Source: an uncultured Bacteroides sp.
Lineage (GTDB): Bacteria; Bacteroidota; Bacteroidia; Bacteroidales; Bacteroidaceae
DNA length: 64,000 nucleotides
Direction: 5' to 3'
Assembly: GCF_959029255.1 (NCBI RefSeq)
Contig: NZ_CAUFUE010000027.1
Coordinates: 6,537-70,536 of the forward strand
Below the pieces are notes generated by a model. That model worked only from the letters and a program-made list of their open reading frames with translations, made no database searches and was not told the DNA's origin. Shown one piece after another: positions 35,650 through 44,409 of this stretch; positions within the stretch are counted from its first letter, which is position 1, and every line of letters starts with the position of its first letter. Position numbers and translations under genes: made by a program.

Positions 35650-37137
35650 CTATTGCGTGAATTTTTCTTCAATAATTCGAGTCAAATCTTCTGTTAGCGG
35701 GATACTCTTTTCAAAGTCATAAAGAGTCAGACTCCGGAGGGTATAGTACAGGCTCCAGTAATTGTAGAGGGCTGCTATATAATTCCGCCGGGCAGTATCT
35801 TTTTCCGTAATAGAGGCATTCAAATCGAGTACAGAAGATTTTCCCAACAAATAGAGTCGGCGGGCAACTTCCGCACGCCTTTGCGCCGTCTCATCAGTAC
35901 GGGCGGCAATGCGCACCCGCTGGGCTTGCAGATTGAATTGCTTGACTAATTTCCGCACATTGAGGTTGAAATCCGTCTTGTCCTGTTCCACCTGTGTGTG
36001 AACCAAATCACGATTGGAACGAGCCACACGTATCTGGCCCTTTCCCCGGCCCCAGTCCAAAATAGGCAGACTGATGCCCAGGCTGATATATTGCTGGTCC
36101 AAGGGATTGTGATAGGCATCCTTCAACTTCTCGGCAGTTTGGGTCAATCCAAAACGAAGATAAATATCGGCTTTAAGTCCGGCATTGGCACGTGCCTTTG
36201 AAACGGCACTTTCGCTTTCAAGCTTACGGCGCAGCATGTTTTGAATTTCGGGGCTGTTTTCGTTCGCCAATAAAAGCGCGGCATTCAGGTCTACGTTCAA
36301 ATCCGGAACATGGTCGTCGATATCAGTCTTCAACTCTATATCTTCCTGGATACCAAGATAAGAACGAAGCTCCTGCATGCAATTGTCCATTTCAATGCGT
36401 GCATTCATCTGGTTAGCTTCTTCAGTAAGTTTGTTCAACTCCAGCTGGAGCATTTCATTTTCAGAAATGGTGCCGATATTATAACGTCCTTCGGCATATA
36501 TATATAAGGTGTCTGCGTTGGCATAATTGGTATTGGCTATTTCATAATTGCTTTGTGCGCGGGCAAGGTCGAAAAACTTTTCCGTGGCACGGGCGGCAAC
36601 CAGTTCCAAAGTTTCTACGTATGTTTTTTTAGCTTCCCGGTAGCGTATGGGTTCTATGCGACGGTCCCATTTCAAATTATTGTATCCGAACAAAGATTGA
36701 CTGTAACCGATATTGACAGGAGATGTTTGCCACGAATGACTGTCGTTGCTGAACAGGTCTATTCGCTGGGCGGCTGTTTCTACGAACAACTTACCACCGG
36801 TCCAAGGAATATTCTGCGTCAAACTCAAGGTAAGGTCGCTGTTCAATAAATTCTGTTCTACAAACTTCACACTGCCATCCCCCAATGTCACCTTATTAAT
36901 AGCCCGGTCCAAATAAGGATTAGACGTCAGTTTGAGTGCTGGTAAATAATTGGCTCGATAATATTTGTAATTCCAGTAGGCAGAACGGAAACTGTGGCGG
37001 GCATTTTGCGCATCAGGTGATTGTCGACGGGCATATTCCACAGTCTGTTGCAGTGTCAGTCTCATTTCCAGCTCCTGCGCCCGGGCAGAAATGAAAGTGA
37101 TGCAGGTCAGTAAGGTAAAATATATATTCAATTGCAT
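35650..37137 (-). CDS. TolC-family outer membrane channel
   Basis: A TolC-fold protein of about 495 residues with a signal peptide ending near 'TFISARAQ'. It shows two OEP repeats with long amphipathic helices, starting 'LTLQQTVEYARRQSPDAQNA', and a short C-terminal tail. I set the start at 37137 (MQLNIYFTLL): the upstream 14 codons of the frame run into a near-consensus sigma-54 promoter at 37178-37163 and lack a signal-peptide character. It is the first gene of the efflux operon and is divergent from the NtrC-type regulator. Confidence 0.9.
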   Translation of the reverse strand: MQLNIYFTLLTCITFISARAQELEMRLTLQQTVEYARRQSPDAQNARHSFRSAYWNYKYYRANYLPALKLTSNPYLDRAINKVTLGDGSVKFVEQNLLNSDLTLSLTQNIPWTGGKLFVETAAQRIDLFSNDSHSWQTSPVNIGYSQSLFGYNNLKWDRRIEPIRYREAKKTYVETLELVAARATEKFFDLARAQSNYEIANTNYANADTLYIYAEGRYNIGTISENEMLQLELNKLTEEANQMNARIEMDNCMQELRSYLGIQEDIELKTDIDDHVPDLNVDLNAALLLANENSPEIQNMLRRKLESESAVSKARANAGLKADIYLRFGLTQTAEKLKDAYHNPLDQQYISLGISLPILDWGRGKGQIRVARSNRDLVHTQVEQDKTDFNLNVRKLVKQFNLQAQRVRIAARTDETAQRRAEVARRLYLLGKSSVLDLNASITEKDTARRNYIAALYNYWSLYYTLRSLTLYDFEKSIPLTEDLTRIIEEKFTQ

Positions 37138-37162
37138 AGTATGTTTCTTTTCAAAAAATATA

Positions 37163-37178
37163 TTCAAATCCCGTGCCA
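37163..37178 (-). promoter_or_regulatory. Sigma-54-type (-24/-12) promoter for the efflux operon
   Basis: The minus strand reads TGGCACG-GGAT-TTGAA. The sigma-54 consensus is TGGCACG-N4-TTGCW, so the -24 element and the spacing are exact and the -12 element differs by one base (GA for GC). The predicted start would be near 37152, about 15 bp before the tolC ATG. The divergent neighbour encodes a sigma-54-activating regulator, which supports the call. Confidence 0.72.
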
Positions 37179-37233
37179 AACAGATAGTCCACTATTAATC
37201 AATAAAATAGCAATAAACAAAACGATTTTTAGC

Positions 37234-37268
37234 GTGCATTTTCGCACAAAAACAGTGCGAATTCACAC
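37234..37268. promoter_or_regulatory. Candidate enhancer (UAS) for the NtrC-type regulator
   Basis: TTCGCAC (37241-37247) and GTGCGAA (37255-37261) form a 7-bp inverted repeat with a 7-bp gap. GTGC/GCAC half-sites occur at 37234, 37244, 37255 and a CAC at 37264, roughly 10 bp apart. It lies about 85-105 bp upstream of the predicted tolC start, the usual distance for an NtrC-type enhancer. Confidence 0.55.
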
Positions 37269-37291
37269 GCACAACGCATGGATATATTTCC

Positions 37292-37299
37292 TATCTTTG
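37292..37299 (+). promoter_or_regulatory. Candidate -7 box of the response regulator gene
   Basis: TATCTTTG matches TAnnTTTG. If used, transcription would begin near 37305 and the GTAC-core array would lie inside a leader of about 200 nt before the ATG at 37513. No clear -33 box is seen. Confidence 0.4.
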
Positions 37300-37380
37300 C
37301 CCCGTATGCAATGAGTCAAACCAATATGGCCCGACACAAAGGAATGTTTTATTCTATATTTCCGATTTCTCATGACCCGA

Positions 37381-37465
37381 GGCGTACCAAAACCATGTTT
37401 GCTCCGTACCTATACGATTGGACTTGGTACGGACCGGGTACGGCTCAGGTACGGGGTTGGTACGG
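37381..37465. repeat. Helically phased GTAC-core array (11-bp unit)
   Basis: GTAC cores start at 37384, 37406, 37427, 37438, 37449 and 37460: spacings of 22, 21, 11, 11 and 11 bp. The last four are tandem 11-bp units, each GGTACGG plus four variable bases (ACCG, CTCA, GGTT, TGAG). The one at 37404-37410 is CCGTACC, the inverted form, and can pair with the unit at 37426 in a hairpin. It lies between the enhancer region and the response regulator ATG. One face of the helix is repeated, as in arrays of cooperative protein-binding sites. Confidence 0.85.
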
Positions 37466-37512
37466 TGAGGGCTTAAAATTGGTCTGTTTTTCTTTTTTAT
37501 ATGGATAGGAAT

Positions 37513-38886
37513 ATGGAACAATTAGGAAAAATATTAGTAGTCGATGATAATGAGGATGTGCTTTTTGCCCTCAATTTATTATTGGAACCATACGCGGAAA
37601 AAATAAAAGTGGCCGTTACGCCTGATCGTATCGAACACTTTATGACTACTTTTCAGCCGGATATCATTTTATTGGATATGAACTTCAGCCGAGACGCGAT
37701 AAGCGGTCAGGAAGGGTTTGAAAGTTTGAAACAAATCCTGCATATCGACCCGCAAGCCATTGTTATCTTTATGACGGCATACGCTGATACGGACAAAGCC
37801 GTACGTGCCATCAAAGCAGGCGCTACGGATTTTATTCCCAAGCCGTGGGAAAAAGAAAAGTTACTGGCTACCTTGTCTTCGGGCATGAAGTTGCGACGTT
37901 CGCGGTGCGAAATCAATCTATTGAAAGAACAGGTCGAGGTTCTTAGTAACGGAGCGGCGGGAAGTACGGAAGATACAATCATCGGTGAGTCCGAAGCAAT
38001 GAAAGAAGTTTTCTCTACGGTGGAGAAACTACGTGATACGGATGCCAATATCCTGATATTGGGCGAAAACGGTACGGGTAAAGACATCATAGCCCGTTTG
38101 CTCTATCGCAATTCTCCACGTTTTGGGAAACCGTTTGTAACCATCGACCTTGGCAGTATCCCGGAACAATTGTTTGAAAGCGAACTATTCGGCTACGAAA
38201 AAGGGGCATTCACCGATGCCCGGAAGCCTAAAGCCGGACGTATGGAAGTGGCGACGGGAGGTACGCTTTTTCTGGATGAGATAGGAAATTTATCGCTTCC
38301 GATGCAGGCCAAATTATTGACCGCCATTGAAAAGCGTCAAATCAGCCGTCTGGGAAGTACACAGGCTATGTCTATCGACGTAAGATTGATTTGCGCCACC
38401 AATGCTGATATCCGCTGCTTGGTGGAAGAAGGTTCTTTCCGGCAGGATTTATTATATCGCATCAATACCATTGAGTTGCACATTCCCCCACTAAGAGAAC
38501 GTGGGAACGACATTATTTTACTGGCAGAGTTTTTCCTCCAACGCTATGCGCGGAAGTATCAAAAAGAAATGCGCGGGTTGACTCGCGAGGCGAAAAACAA
38601 GCTCTTGAAATATGCCTGGCCGGGCAATGTCCGGGAACTGCAACATACCATGGAACGGGCGGTAATATTGGGAGACGGCTCTTTGCTTCGACCGGAGAAT
38701 TTTCTTTTTCAGGCTGTTACTCCCCGTATGAAGGAGGATGAAGAAGTGCTCAATCTGGAAAAGCTGGAACGGCAGGCTATAGAAAGGGCGATGCGTCTGA
38801 GTGAAGGTAACGTGACCCGTGCGGCAGAATATCTGGGTATCACTCGCTTTGCTTTGTATCGTAAACTTGAAAAGCTGGGCTTATGA
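37513..38886 (+). CDS. NtrC-family sigma-54-dependent response regulator
   Basis: A three-domain regulator of about 457 residues. The receiver domain has Asp55 in 'ILLDMNF' with acidic 'VVDDNED' and Thr/Lys switch residues 'MTAYAD' and 'IPKPWEK'. The AAA+ domain has Walker A 'GENGTGKD', the sigma-54-contact loop as 'GAFTDA' (the usual GAFTGA with G to D, also seen in natural members), Walker B 'GGTLFLDEIG' and 'LLYRINTIELHIPPLRER'. A Fis-type HTH closes it ('NVTRAAEYLGITRFALYRKLEKLG'). I chose ATG 37513 over 37501 because MEQLGKILVVDD fits the receiver start. The stop overlaps the kinase start by 4 bp. Confidence 0.93.
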   Translation: MEQLGKILVVDDNEDVLFALNLLLEPYAEKIKVAVTPDRIEHFMTTFQPDIILLDMNFSRDAISGQEGFESLKQILHIDPQAIVIFMTAYADTDKAVRAIKAGATDFIPKPWEKEKLLATLSSGMKLRRSRCEINLLKEQVEVLSNGAAGSTEDTIIGESEAMKEVFSTVEKLRDTDANILILGENGTGKDIIARLLYRNSPRFGKPFVTIDLGSIPEQLFESELFGYEKGAFTDARKPKAGRMEVATGGTLFLDEIGNLSLPMQAKLLTAIEKRQISRLGSTQAMSIDVRLICATNADIRCLVEEGSFRQDLLYRINTIELHIPPLRERGNDIILLAEFFLQRYARKYQKEMRGLTREAKNKLLKYAWPGNVRELQHTMERAVILGDGSLLRPENFLFQAVTPRMKEDEEVLNLEKLERQAIERAMRLSEGNVTRAAEYLGITRFALYRKLEKLGL

Positions 38887-39848
38887 AACGCTATTCCTTT
38901 GTGGTCGTATTACATATTATCGGTATTGTACTGATGTCGATAGGCTTGTATCTGCTAATAGATGCCGGATTGTGGTTTAGTACATTAATGGTAGCTATAT
39001 TGTTGGTGTTGACGGCCGTACACTTGTATCGCCTTCAGATGATACAGGTAAGGATGATGCGTCATCTGGCAGAAAGTCTCCGCTATGACGACATGATGCT
39101 TTCGTTCCATTCCCCTTATCACAATCGGTCTATGGAAGAAATGGTCGATGAACTTTCAGAGGCAATGAAGAACTTCCGTACGCGCGTATTGGAACGAAAT
39201 GAAATGGAAGCTTGGCAAAAACTGATTAGAGTATTGACGCACGAGATAATGAACTCTATCACTCCTATCCTATCCCTTTCCGAAACGTTGAGTGAACGGG
39301 AGGTGACGGAAAAAAATTACGCTGTGATGCAGCAAGGCATGAAGACAATCTACAAACGTAGTAAAGGATTACTTGAATTTGTAGAGAACTACCGCCGGTT
39401 GACACGCCTGCCCGCTCCTGTCCGCCATCCGGTATCCGTCAACGAACTTTTTCAGGATTTACAAAAGCTGTTTCCCGAAGAATATATCCATATCGAGCTA
39501 CCCGAGAAAGACCGGGTTTTGCTAATTGACAGAACTCAAATAGAACAGGTACTCATCAACCTGATTAAGAATGCGCGGGAAGCATGTAGCAAGAAAGATA
39601 AACCGGAAATCAGAATTAAAATGCTTCCTTCCCTTTCATGGCAATGCCTGATTGCCGTTGATGATAATGGAGACGGCATATTGCCGGAAGTACAGGATAA
39701 GATATTTGTTCCTTTCTTTACAACAAAGACATCCGGTTCGGGTATCGGGCTGAGTCTATGCAAGCAGATTATGAACCGGCATGGAGGAAATATCATAGTG
39801 AAATCAACAGTAGGAAAAGGCAGTTGCTTTACGCTACAATTTGGATGA
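38883..39848 (+). CDS. NtrB-like sensor histidine kinase with minimal sensor
   Basis: A 321-residue kinase. Two closely spaced membrane helices (about residues 6-50) have only a few residues between them, so it lacks a periplasmic sensor domain and probably senses the membrane or a partner. A helical linker precedes the phospho-His motif 'LTHEIMNSITPI' (His near 119), followed by HATPase_c motifs 'NLIKNAREA', 'DDNGDGI' and 'GSGIGLSLC'. It is translationally coupled to the response regulator by an ATGA overlap and is the likely partner. Such membrane-stress kinases commonly govern efflux genes, which fits the divergent operon. Confidence 0.9.
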   Translation: MKRYSFVVVLHIIGIVLMSIGLYLLIDAGLWFSTLMVAILLVLTAVHLYRLQMIQVRMMRHLAESLRYDDMMLSFHSPYHNRSMEEMVDELSEAMKNFRTRVLERNEMEAWQKLIRVLTHEIMNSITPILSLSETLSEREVTEKNYAVMQQGMKTIYKRSKGLLEFVENYRRLTRLPAPVRHPVSVNELFQDLQKLFPEEYIHIELPEKDRVLLIDRTQIEQVLINLIKNAREACSKKDKPEIRIKMLPSLSWQCLIAVDDNGDGILPEVQDKIFVPFFTTKTSGSGIGLSLCKQIMNRHGGNIIVKSTVGKGSCFTLQFG

Positions 39849-39856
39849 TAGGGTTT

Positions 39857-39892
39857 GCACCACAGCAGCCTGTGGTGCTTTACCTTTTTTTG
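39857..39892 (+). terminator. Intrinsic terminator after the regulator-kinase operon
   Basis: GCACCACAG (39857-39865) pairs exactly with CTGTGGTGC (39870-39878) around a 4-base loop. A T-run begins a few bases later (from about 39885). It lies 9 bp past the kinase stop codon. Confidence 0.75.
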
Positions 39893-39899
39893 ACTAGAA

Positions 39900-40256
39900 T
39901 TATTTCTCTCTTACGTAGCGCAGTGTGTATCCGTAATTGGAGTTCAAAACCAATGAATCAGCGGTCAGTTTTTCTATTTTCAAGGTATCTACACCTTCAA
40001 TTTCAATGCCATTGCCAATGCTTTTAACAGTCAAAAGCAAGTCATCGCCTTGTTGTTCCCAATACTTATATACTAACGTTGCCATATTAATGGAAGATGC
40101 TTCACCACCTTCTTCCAGCTTAATACCTTGCATTTTTCCCGGCTGACCCTCGATAGGCATCACCCATGAACCGACAACAGAGTTTGCGCTCTTTTTACTG
40201 CCACAAGCTGCGAATACCATTGCCAGCATGGCAGCTCCTAAAACAAGTTTCTTCAT
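39900..40256 (-). CDS. Small lipocalin-like lipoprotein
   Basis: A 118-residue lipoprotein with signal and lipobox VFAAC at about residues 14-18. The mature part begins 'SANSVVGSWVMPIEGQPGK' and alternates short beta strands, like the lipocalin-like small proteins found widely in Bacteroides. No catalytic motif is visible and the ligand is unknown. A second small lipoprotein gene lies 22 bp upstream on the same strand, so they may be co-transcribed. Confidence 0.7.
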   Translation of the reverse strand: MKKLVLGAAMLAMVFAACGSKKSANSVVGSWVMPIEGQPGKMQGIKLEEGGEASSINMATLVYKYWEQQGDDLLLTVKSIGNGIEIEGVDTLKIEKLTADSLVLNSNYGYTLRYVREK

Positions 40257-40278
40257 ATCTATTTTATTTGAATGTGAT

Positions 40279-40614
40279 TTAATTTGCTTTTTTTACGGAT
40301 GAAATCATATTTATACCCGGTTCATCATCTGTAACCGTGTAAGAAACGTCCAAAGTATCTCCCAAAAGCAATCCGCCTTCCAAAGATATATTCCGATCCA
40401 TGGTACTTATATATAATGTATCGTTTTGGGGTGTTACCATCGTAAAGCCATTCATGGTAGCATCTATCACTACACCTTGCGCATGATGCAAGGAATCATT
40501 GGCAGCAACAGTTTCCGTCTCAGTATTTACCACTGCCTTCTCTGCCTTACTCTTACAAGAGATACATCCCAGCATGATAATGGCAAAGAATAAAAGTTGT
40601 TTGATTACTTTCAT
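40279..40614 (-). CDS. Small lipoprotein of unknown function
   Basis: About 111 residues from the ATG at 40614 (MKVIKQLLFFAIIM), which is preferred over the frame's first ATG at 40644 because it puts the signal peptide at the N-terminus. The lipobox is LGCISC near residues 15-20. The mature part is a short, beta-rich domain, 'GVVIDATMNGFTMV' and 'LGDTLDVSYTV', perhaps an OB-like fold. I do not recognise a family. It is upstream of the lipocalin-like gene on the same strand. Confidence 0.6.
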   Translation of the reverse strand: MKVIKQLLFFAIIMLGCISCKSKAEKAVVNTETETVAANDSLHHAQGVVIDATMNGFTMVTPQNDTLYISTMDRNISLEGGLLLGDTLDVSYTVTDDEPGINMISSVKKAN

Positions 40615-40751
40615 ATTTTTAAAGATTATAGAGTTTCGTAACACAAAGGTAGCAATAAATGAAAATGAAGCAAAGAAAAGTTTTTTTTATAATCGTTGAT
40701 TATTGCATTTCAGGCTATTATAAAATTAATGAATATAAAATGATAAAAATG

Positions 40752-40783
40752 TTTGGTTCATATAAAAAAAGTCTTTACCTTTG
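40752..40783 (+). promoter_or_regulatory. Consensus Bacteroides promoter of tRNA-Pro
   Basis: TTTG at 40752-40755, a 20-bp spacer and TACCTTTG at 40776-40783. Both boxes and the spacing match the Bacteroides -33/-7 consensus exactly. It lies 26 bp before the mature tRNA. Confidence 0.85.
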
Positions 40784-40809
40784 CACTCGCTTTTAAGAAG
40801 TAAAGCACT

Positions 40810-40884
40810 CGGGGTGTAGCGCAGTCCGGTTAGCGCACCTGCTTTGGGAGCAGGGGGTCGTGGGTTCGAATCCCGCTACCCCGA
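40810..40884 (+). tRNA. tRNA-Pro (anticodon TGG)
   Basis: A cloverleaf of 75 nt. The acceptor CGGGGTG pairs with TACCCCG (one G-T pair), the anticodon stem CCTGC/GCAGG carries loop TTTGGGA with anticodon TGG, and the T arm contains GTTCGAA. The 3' CCA is not encoded, as usual in Bacteroides. Confidence 0.97.
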
Positions 40885-40893
40885 CGTAAAGGG

Positions 40894-40925
40894 AATAAGT
40901 AGCTGAAATTCAGTTACTTATTTTT
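40894..40925 (+). terminator. Intrinsic terminator after tRNA-Pro
   Basis: AATAAGTAGCTGAA and TTCAGTTACTTATT pair almost fully around a tiny loop, with five Ts following. It begins 9 bp after the tRNA end. Confidence 0.7.
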
Positions 40926-41048
40926 GTATATGGAAGTGTCCAACATAATAACTGTCTATTACTGTCTGTTTAAGTATACTTGAGCAAGGCCACTTATGTA
41001 GATAGCTTTCTAATCTGTTATTTAACTGATTGTCTCCTTATTATAGCA

Positions 41049-41756
41049 TTACATTTTCAGATAAAAATCACGAGTTAAAGCTATATATTCGGGAGTGTAT
41101 TGATTATGCTCTACTTCAATACAAAGATTTTCCTCTTTACATACTTTTTTCTGAAATCCAAAAGTAATCAATACCCGACGACAAGGTTTACCAGGTTTGG
41201 TATATACATGCACACGATTATGCGGATACAGACTATAATTCCAGGCAGTATCAACAACTTCCCTTTCCACTTCCGCAGGAATGATGATACTTACAAGGCC
41301 TTCATTAGACAACAAATGCACCGAATTACGAAATAAAAGTTCATAATTCAATCCTCCTACATGACGAGCCATCCTACGCTGTTCATCAGGGCATTTCAAT
41401 GCATCAATAAAATAAGGAGGATTTGAAACTATCAAATCAAATCTTTTTTCCGGTTGATAATATCGAAAATCATTACATATCACTTCTATTCTATCAGCCC
41501 AGGGAGAAGCAGCTATATTTTCTTTGGCTTGTTCTGCAGCCGCTTCATCGATTTCAATTGTTGTTATTCTTGCTTGTTGGTTTCTTTGAGCTAACTGTAG
41601 GGATATCAGTCCTGTGCCTGCACCTACATCAAGTATCTGTTTAATTTCATTAACCGGAGCCCATGCTCCTAAAAGTACACCATCCGTACCCACTTTCATT
41701 GCACATTTATCGTGATAAATGGTAAATTGTTTAAACTTAAAACAAGAATTTGGCAT
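41049..41756 (-). CDS. trmN6: tRNA1(Val) (adenine37-N6)-methyltransferase
   Basis: A 235-residue SAM-dependent methyltransferase matching the YfiC/TrmN6 family, which methylates A37 of tRNA1(Val). The N-terminus 'FKFKQFTIYHDKCAMKVGTDG' (split) and 'LLGAW' are typical, motif I is 'DVGAGTGLISLQLA', the acidic ribose-binding Glu is in 'ITTIEIDE', and the catalytic N6-adenine motif is 'NPPYF'. The length fits. It is transcribed away from lon. Confidence 0.9.
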   Translation of the reverse strand: MPNSCFKFKQFTIYHDKCAMKVGTDGVLLGAWAPVNEIKQILDVGAGTGLISLQLAQRNQQARITTIEIDEAAAEQAKENIAASPWADRIEVICNDFRYYQPEKRFDLIVSNPPYFIDALKCPDEQRRMARHVGGLNYELLFRNSVHLLSNEGLVSIIIPAEVEREVVDTAWNYSLYPHNRVHVYTKPGKPCRRVLITFGFQKKVCKEENLCIEVEHNQYTPEYIALTRDFYLKM

Positions 41757-41871
41757 AGTTTATCTCTGTTAATCGGGCTCAAAAATAATCAAAGACTAGA
41801 AAATAGTTGCAATTTTGGCATCGTTTTTGTCTTTTTAAAGGAAGGAACGCCTATTTAATGAAGAAATAGCT

Positions 41872-41879
41872 TAACTTTG
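41872..41879 (+). promoter_or_regulatory. -7 box of the lon-tgt-lptF/G operon
   Basis: TAACTTTG matches TAnnTTTG, 49 bp before the lon start codon. No heat-shock-type element or clear -33 box is evident by eye. Confidence 0.45.
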
Positions 41880-41928
41880 CAGGCACTTTGTAGGTCTGCC
41901 AATATGACATAAACTAAAAAGGAAAGAA

Positions 41929-44409
41929 ATGAAGAAAAGAAATTACTTTAGTGATATCGAAGATAGGAGTGAAAATGCGTTTTCTGTAATTGCTGATTTT
42001 GAAGGAAGTGAAGAACAATTGATGGATATTGAGGTTGATGAAATCCTACCGGTATTACCTCTTCGGAATATGGTTTTATTTCCGGGTGTGTTTATGCCTG
42101 TATCCATAGGAAGGAAATCTTCTTTGAAATTAATACGTGAAGCAGAGAAAAAAAGCCTGTATTTAGCTGTGGTATGTCAGAAGATTGCAGAAACAGAATC
42201 TCCTCAGTTTGAAGACTTGCACACTGTGGGTACTGTAGCCAAGATTGTTCGTGTGCTGGAAATGCCTGACCAAACAACGACTGTGATTTTACAGGGATCC
42301 AAACGCATGGAATTAAAGGATATCACAGATACCACTCCTTATCTGAAGGGACATATAAACACATTGAATGAAGAAATACCCTCAAAAGATGATAAAGAGT
42401 TCCAGGCTTTGGTAGAGGCTTGTAAAGACTTGTCTGTACGCTATATAAAGTCGTCCGACATGTTTCCTCAAGACTCTTCGTTTGCTATCAAGAACATTAC
42501 CAATCCGATGTTTTTGGTAGACTTTATCTGTACGAATCTGCCATTAAAGAAAGATGAGAAGATTGAATTGCTCCGCATTGATTCATTGCGTGCTCGTACC
42601 TATAGATTGTTGGAAATTCTAAATCGCGAAGTGCAGCTTGCCGAGATAAAGGAATCCATACAAATGCGTGCACGTGAGGATATTGACCAGCAACAACGTG
42701 AGTATTTCTTACAACAACAGATTAAAACCATTCAGGATGAATTGGGTGGCGGCGGCCAGGAACAGGAAATCGAGGAAATGCGCCAAAAAGCGGAAACAAT
42801 AAAATGGAGCGAGGAGGTGAAAGCTACTTTCTTGAAGGAAGTAGATAAACTGGAACGCACGCATCCGCAATCGCCCGATTACAGTGTACAGCTGAATTAT
42901 CTGCAAACCATGCTCAGCTTGCCTTGGGGCATATATACCACGGATAATCTGAATTTGGTAAATGCAGAAAAAACGCTGAATAAAGACCATTATGGTTTAG
43001 AGAAAGTTAAAGAGCGTATTCTGGAGCATCTTGCCGTACTGAAGCTGAAAGGTGATATGAAATCACCCATTATCTGTCTCTATGGCCCTCCGGGAGTTGG
43101 TAAAACGTCTTTAGGGCGTTCTATTGCCGCAGCTTTGAAGCGAAAATATATCCGTATGTCTTTGGGTGGCGTGCATGATGAAGCTGAAATTCGCGGACAC
43201 CGTAAAACATATATCGGCGCCATGCCCGGACGAGTTATCAAAAACCTAATTAAGGCAGGCTCTTCTAATCCGGTATTCATTTTGGATGAGATAGATAAGG
43301 TTAGTGCAGACCGTCAGGGTGACCCCTCTTCTGCCCTTTTGGAAGTGCTCGACCCGGAACAGAATACAACTTTCCATGATAATTTCCTGGATGTGGACTA
43401 TGACTTGTCGAAAGTGATGTTTATCGCCACTGCCAATAACCTGAATACTATCCCAGGACCATTGCTCGACCGCATGGAACTGATTGAAGTCAGCGGCTAC
43501 ATCACGGAAGAGAAAATAGAAATCGCTCGTCGCCACCTGGTTCCTAAAGAACTGGAAGCTAACGGTATGAAGAAAAATGATATCAAAATTCCAAAAAATA
43601 CCTTGGAAGCAATCATCGAATCTTATACCCGTGAAAGCGGTGTGCGCGAACTGGAAAAGAAAATTGGAAAGATATTGCGTAAGTCTGCGCGCCAATATGC
43701 TACAGATGGCTATTTTGCGAAGACAGAAATCAAACCGGGAGATTTATATGAGTTCCTCGGAGCTCCTGAATATACTCGTGACAAATATCAGGGAAATGAA
43801 TATGCGGGTGTTGTGACCGGTTTGGCGTGGACGGCTGTAGGAGGTGAAATTCTTTTTGTAGAAACCAGCTTGAGCCGTGGAAAAGGTGGGCGTCTGACGT
43901 TAACCGGAAACCTAGGCGATGTAATGAAAGAATCGGCAATGCTGGCTTTGGAATATATCAAAGCCCATGCTTCATTGCTCAACCTGGATGAGGAAATCTT
44001 CGATAATTGGAATATCCATGTCCATGTGCCGGAAGGGGCAATTCCCAAAGATGGGCCTTCTGCCGGTATCACCATGGCTACATCATTGGCATCTGCCCTT
44101 ACGCAACGGAAAGTGAAAGCAAATCTCGCCATGACAGGTGAAATAACACTTCGCGGGAAAGTACTTCCTGTAGGTGGAATTAAAGAGAAAATCTTGGCTG
44201 CCAAGCGTGCCGGTATCAAAGAGATTATTTTGAGCGAAGAAAACCGTAAGAACATTGAAGAAATTCAAGATATTTACTTGAAAGGACTGGCTTTCCATTA
44301 TGTGAAAGATGTAAAAGAAGTGTTTGCTATTGCGCTTACCGATGAAAAGGTAGCTGATGCTATTGACTTGTCCGTAAAAAAAGAAAAGACTGAAAAGAAA
44401 GAAGAATGA
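41929..44409 (+). CDS. lon: ATP-dependent Lon protease
   Basis: An 826-residue LonA-type AAA+ protease degrading misfolded and regulatory proteins. The N-terminal substrate-binding domain starts 'LPVLPLRNMVLFPG', Walker A is 'GPPGVGKTSL', Walker B is in 'PVFILDEIDK', and the proteolytic dyad is Ser in 'PKDGPSAGIT' (near residue 711) and Lys in 'PVGGIKEKILAAKRAG'. The C-terminal ~15 residues are a Lys/Glu tail. It overlaps tgt by 4 bp (ATGA), so the two genes and lptF/G form one translationally coupled operon. Confidence 0.97.
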   Translation: MKKRNYFSDIEDRSENAFSVIADFEGSEEQLMDIEVDEILPVLPLRNMVLFPGVFMPVSIGRKSSLKLIREAEKKSLYLAVVCQKIAETESPQFEDLHTVGTVAKIVRVLEMPDQTTTVILQGSKRMELKDITDTTPYLKGHINTLNEEIPSKDDKEFQALVEACKDLSVRYIKSSDMFPQDSSFAIKNITNPMFLVDFICTNLPLKKDEKIELLRIDSLRARTYRLLEILNREVQLAEIKESIQMRAREDIDQQQREYFLQQQIKTIQDELGGGGQEQEIEEMRQKAETIKWSEEVKATFLKEVDKLERTHPQSPDYSVQLNYLQTMLSLPWGIYTTDNLNLVNAEKTLNKDHYGLEKVKERILEHLAVLKLKGDMKSPIICLYGPPGVGKTSLGRSIAAALKRKYIRMSLGGVHDEAEIRGHRKTYIGAMPGRVIKNLIKAGSSNPVFILDEIDKVSADRQGDPSSALLEVLDPEQNTTFHDNFLDVDYDLSKVMFIATANNLNTIPGPLLDRMELIEVSGYITEEKIEIARRHLVPKELEANGMKKNDIKIPKNTLEAIIESYTRESGVRELEKKIGKILRKSARQYATDGYFAKTEIKPGDLYEFLGAPEYTRDKYQGNEYAGVVTGLAWTAVGGEILFVETSLSRGKGGRLTLTGNLGDVMKESAMLALEYIKAHASLLNLDEEIFDNWNIHVHVPEGAIPKDGPSAGITMATSLASALTQRKVKANLAMTGEITLRGKVLPVGGIKEKILAAKRAGIKEIILSEENRKNIEEIQDIYLKGLAFHYVKDVKEVFAIALTDEKVADAIDLSVKKEKTEKKEE

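Noticed and set aside
37278..37508. 76-codon open frame before the response regulator
   Set aside because: It runs through the promoter box and the GTAC array, so its Tyr/Gly-rich sequence is a by-product of the repeats; no ribosome-binding site or family match.
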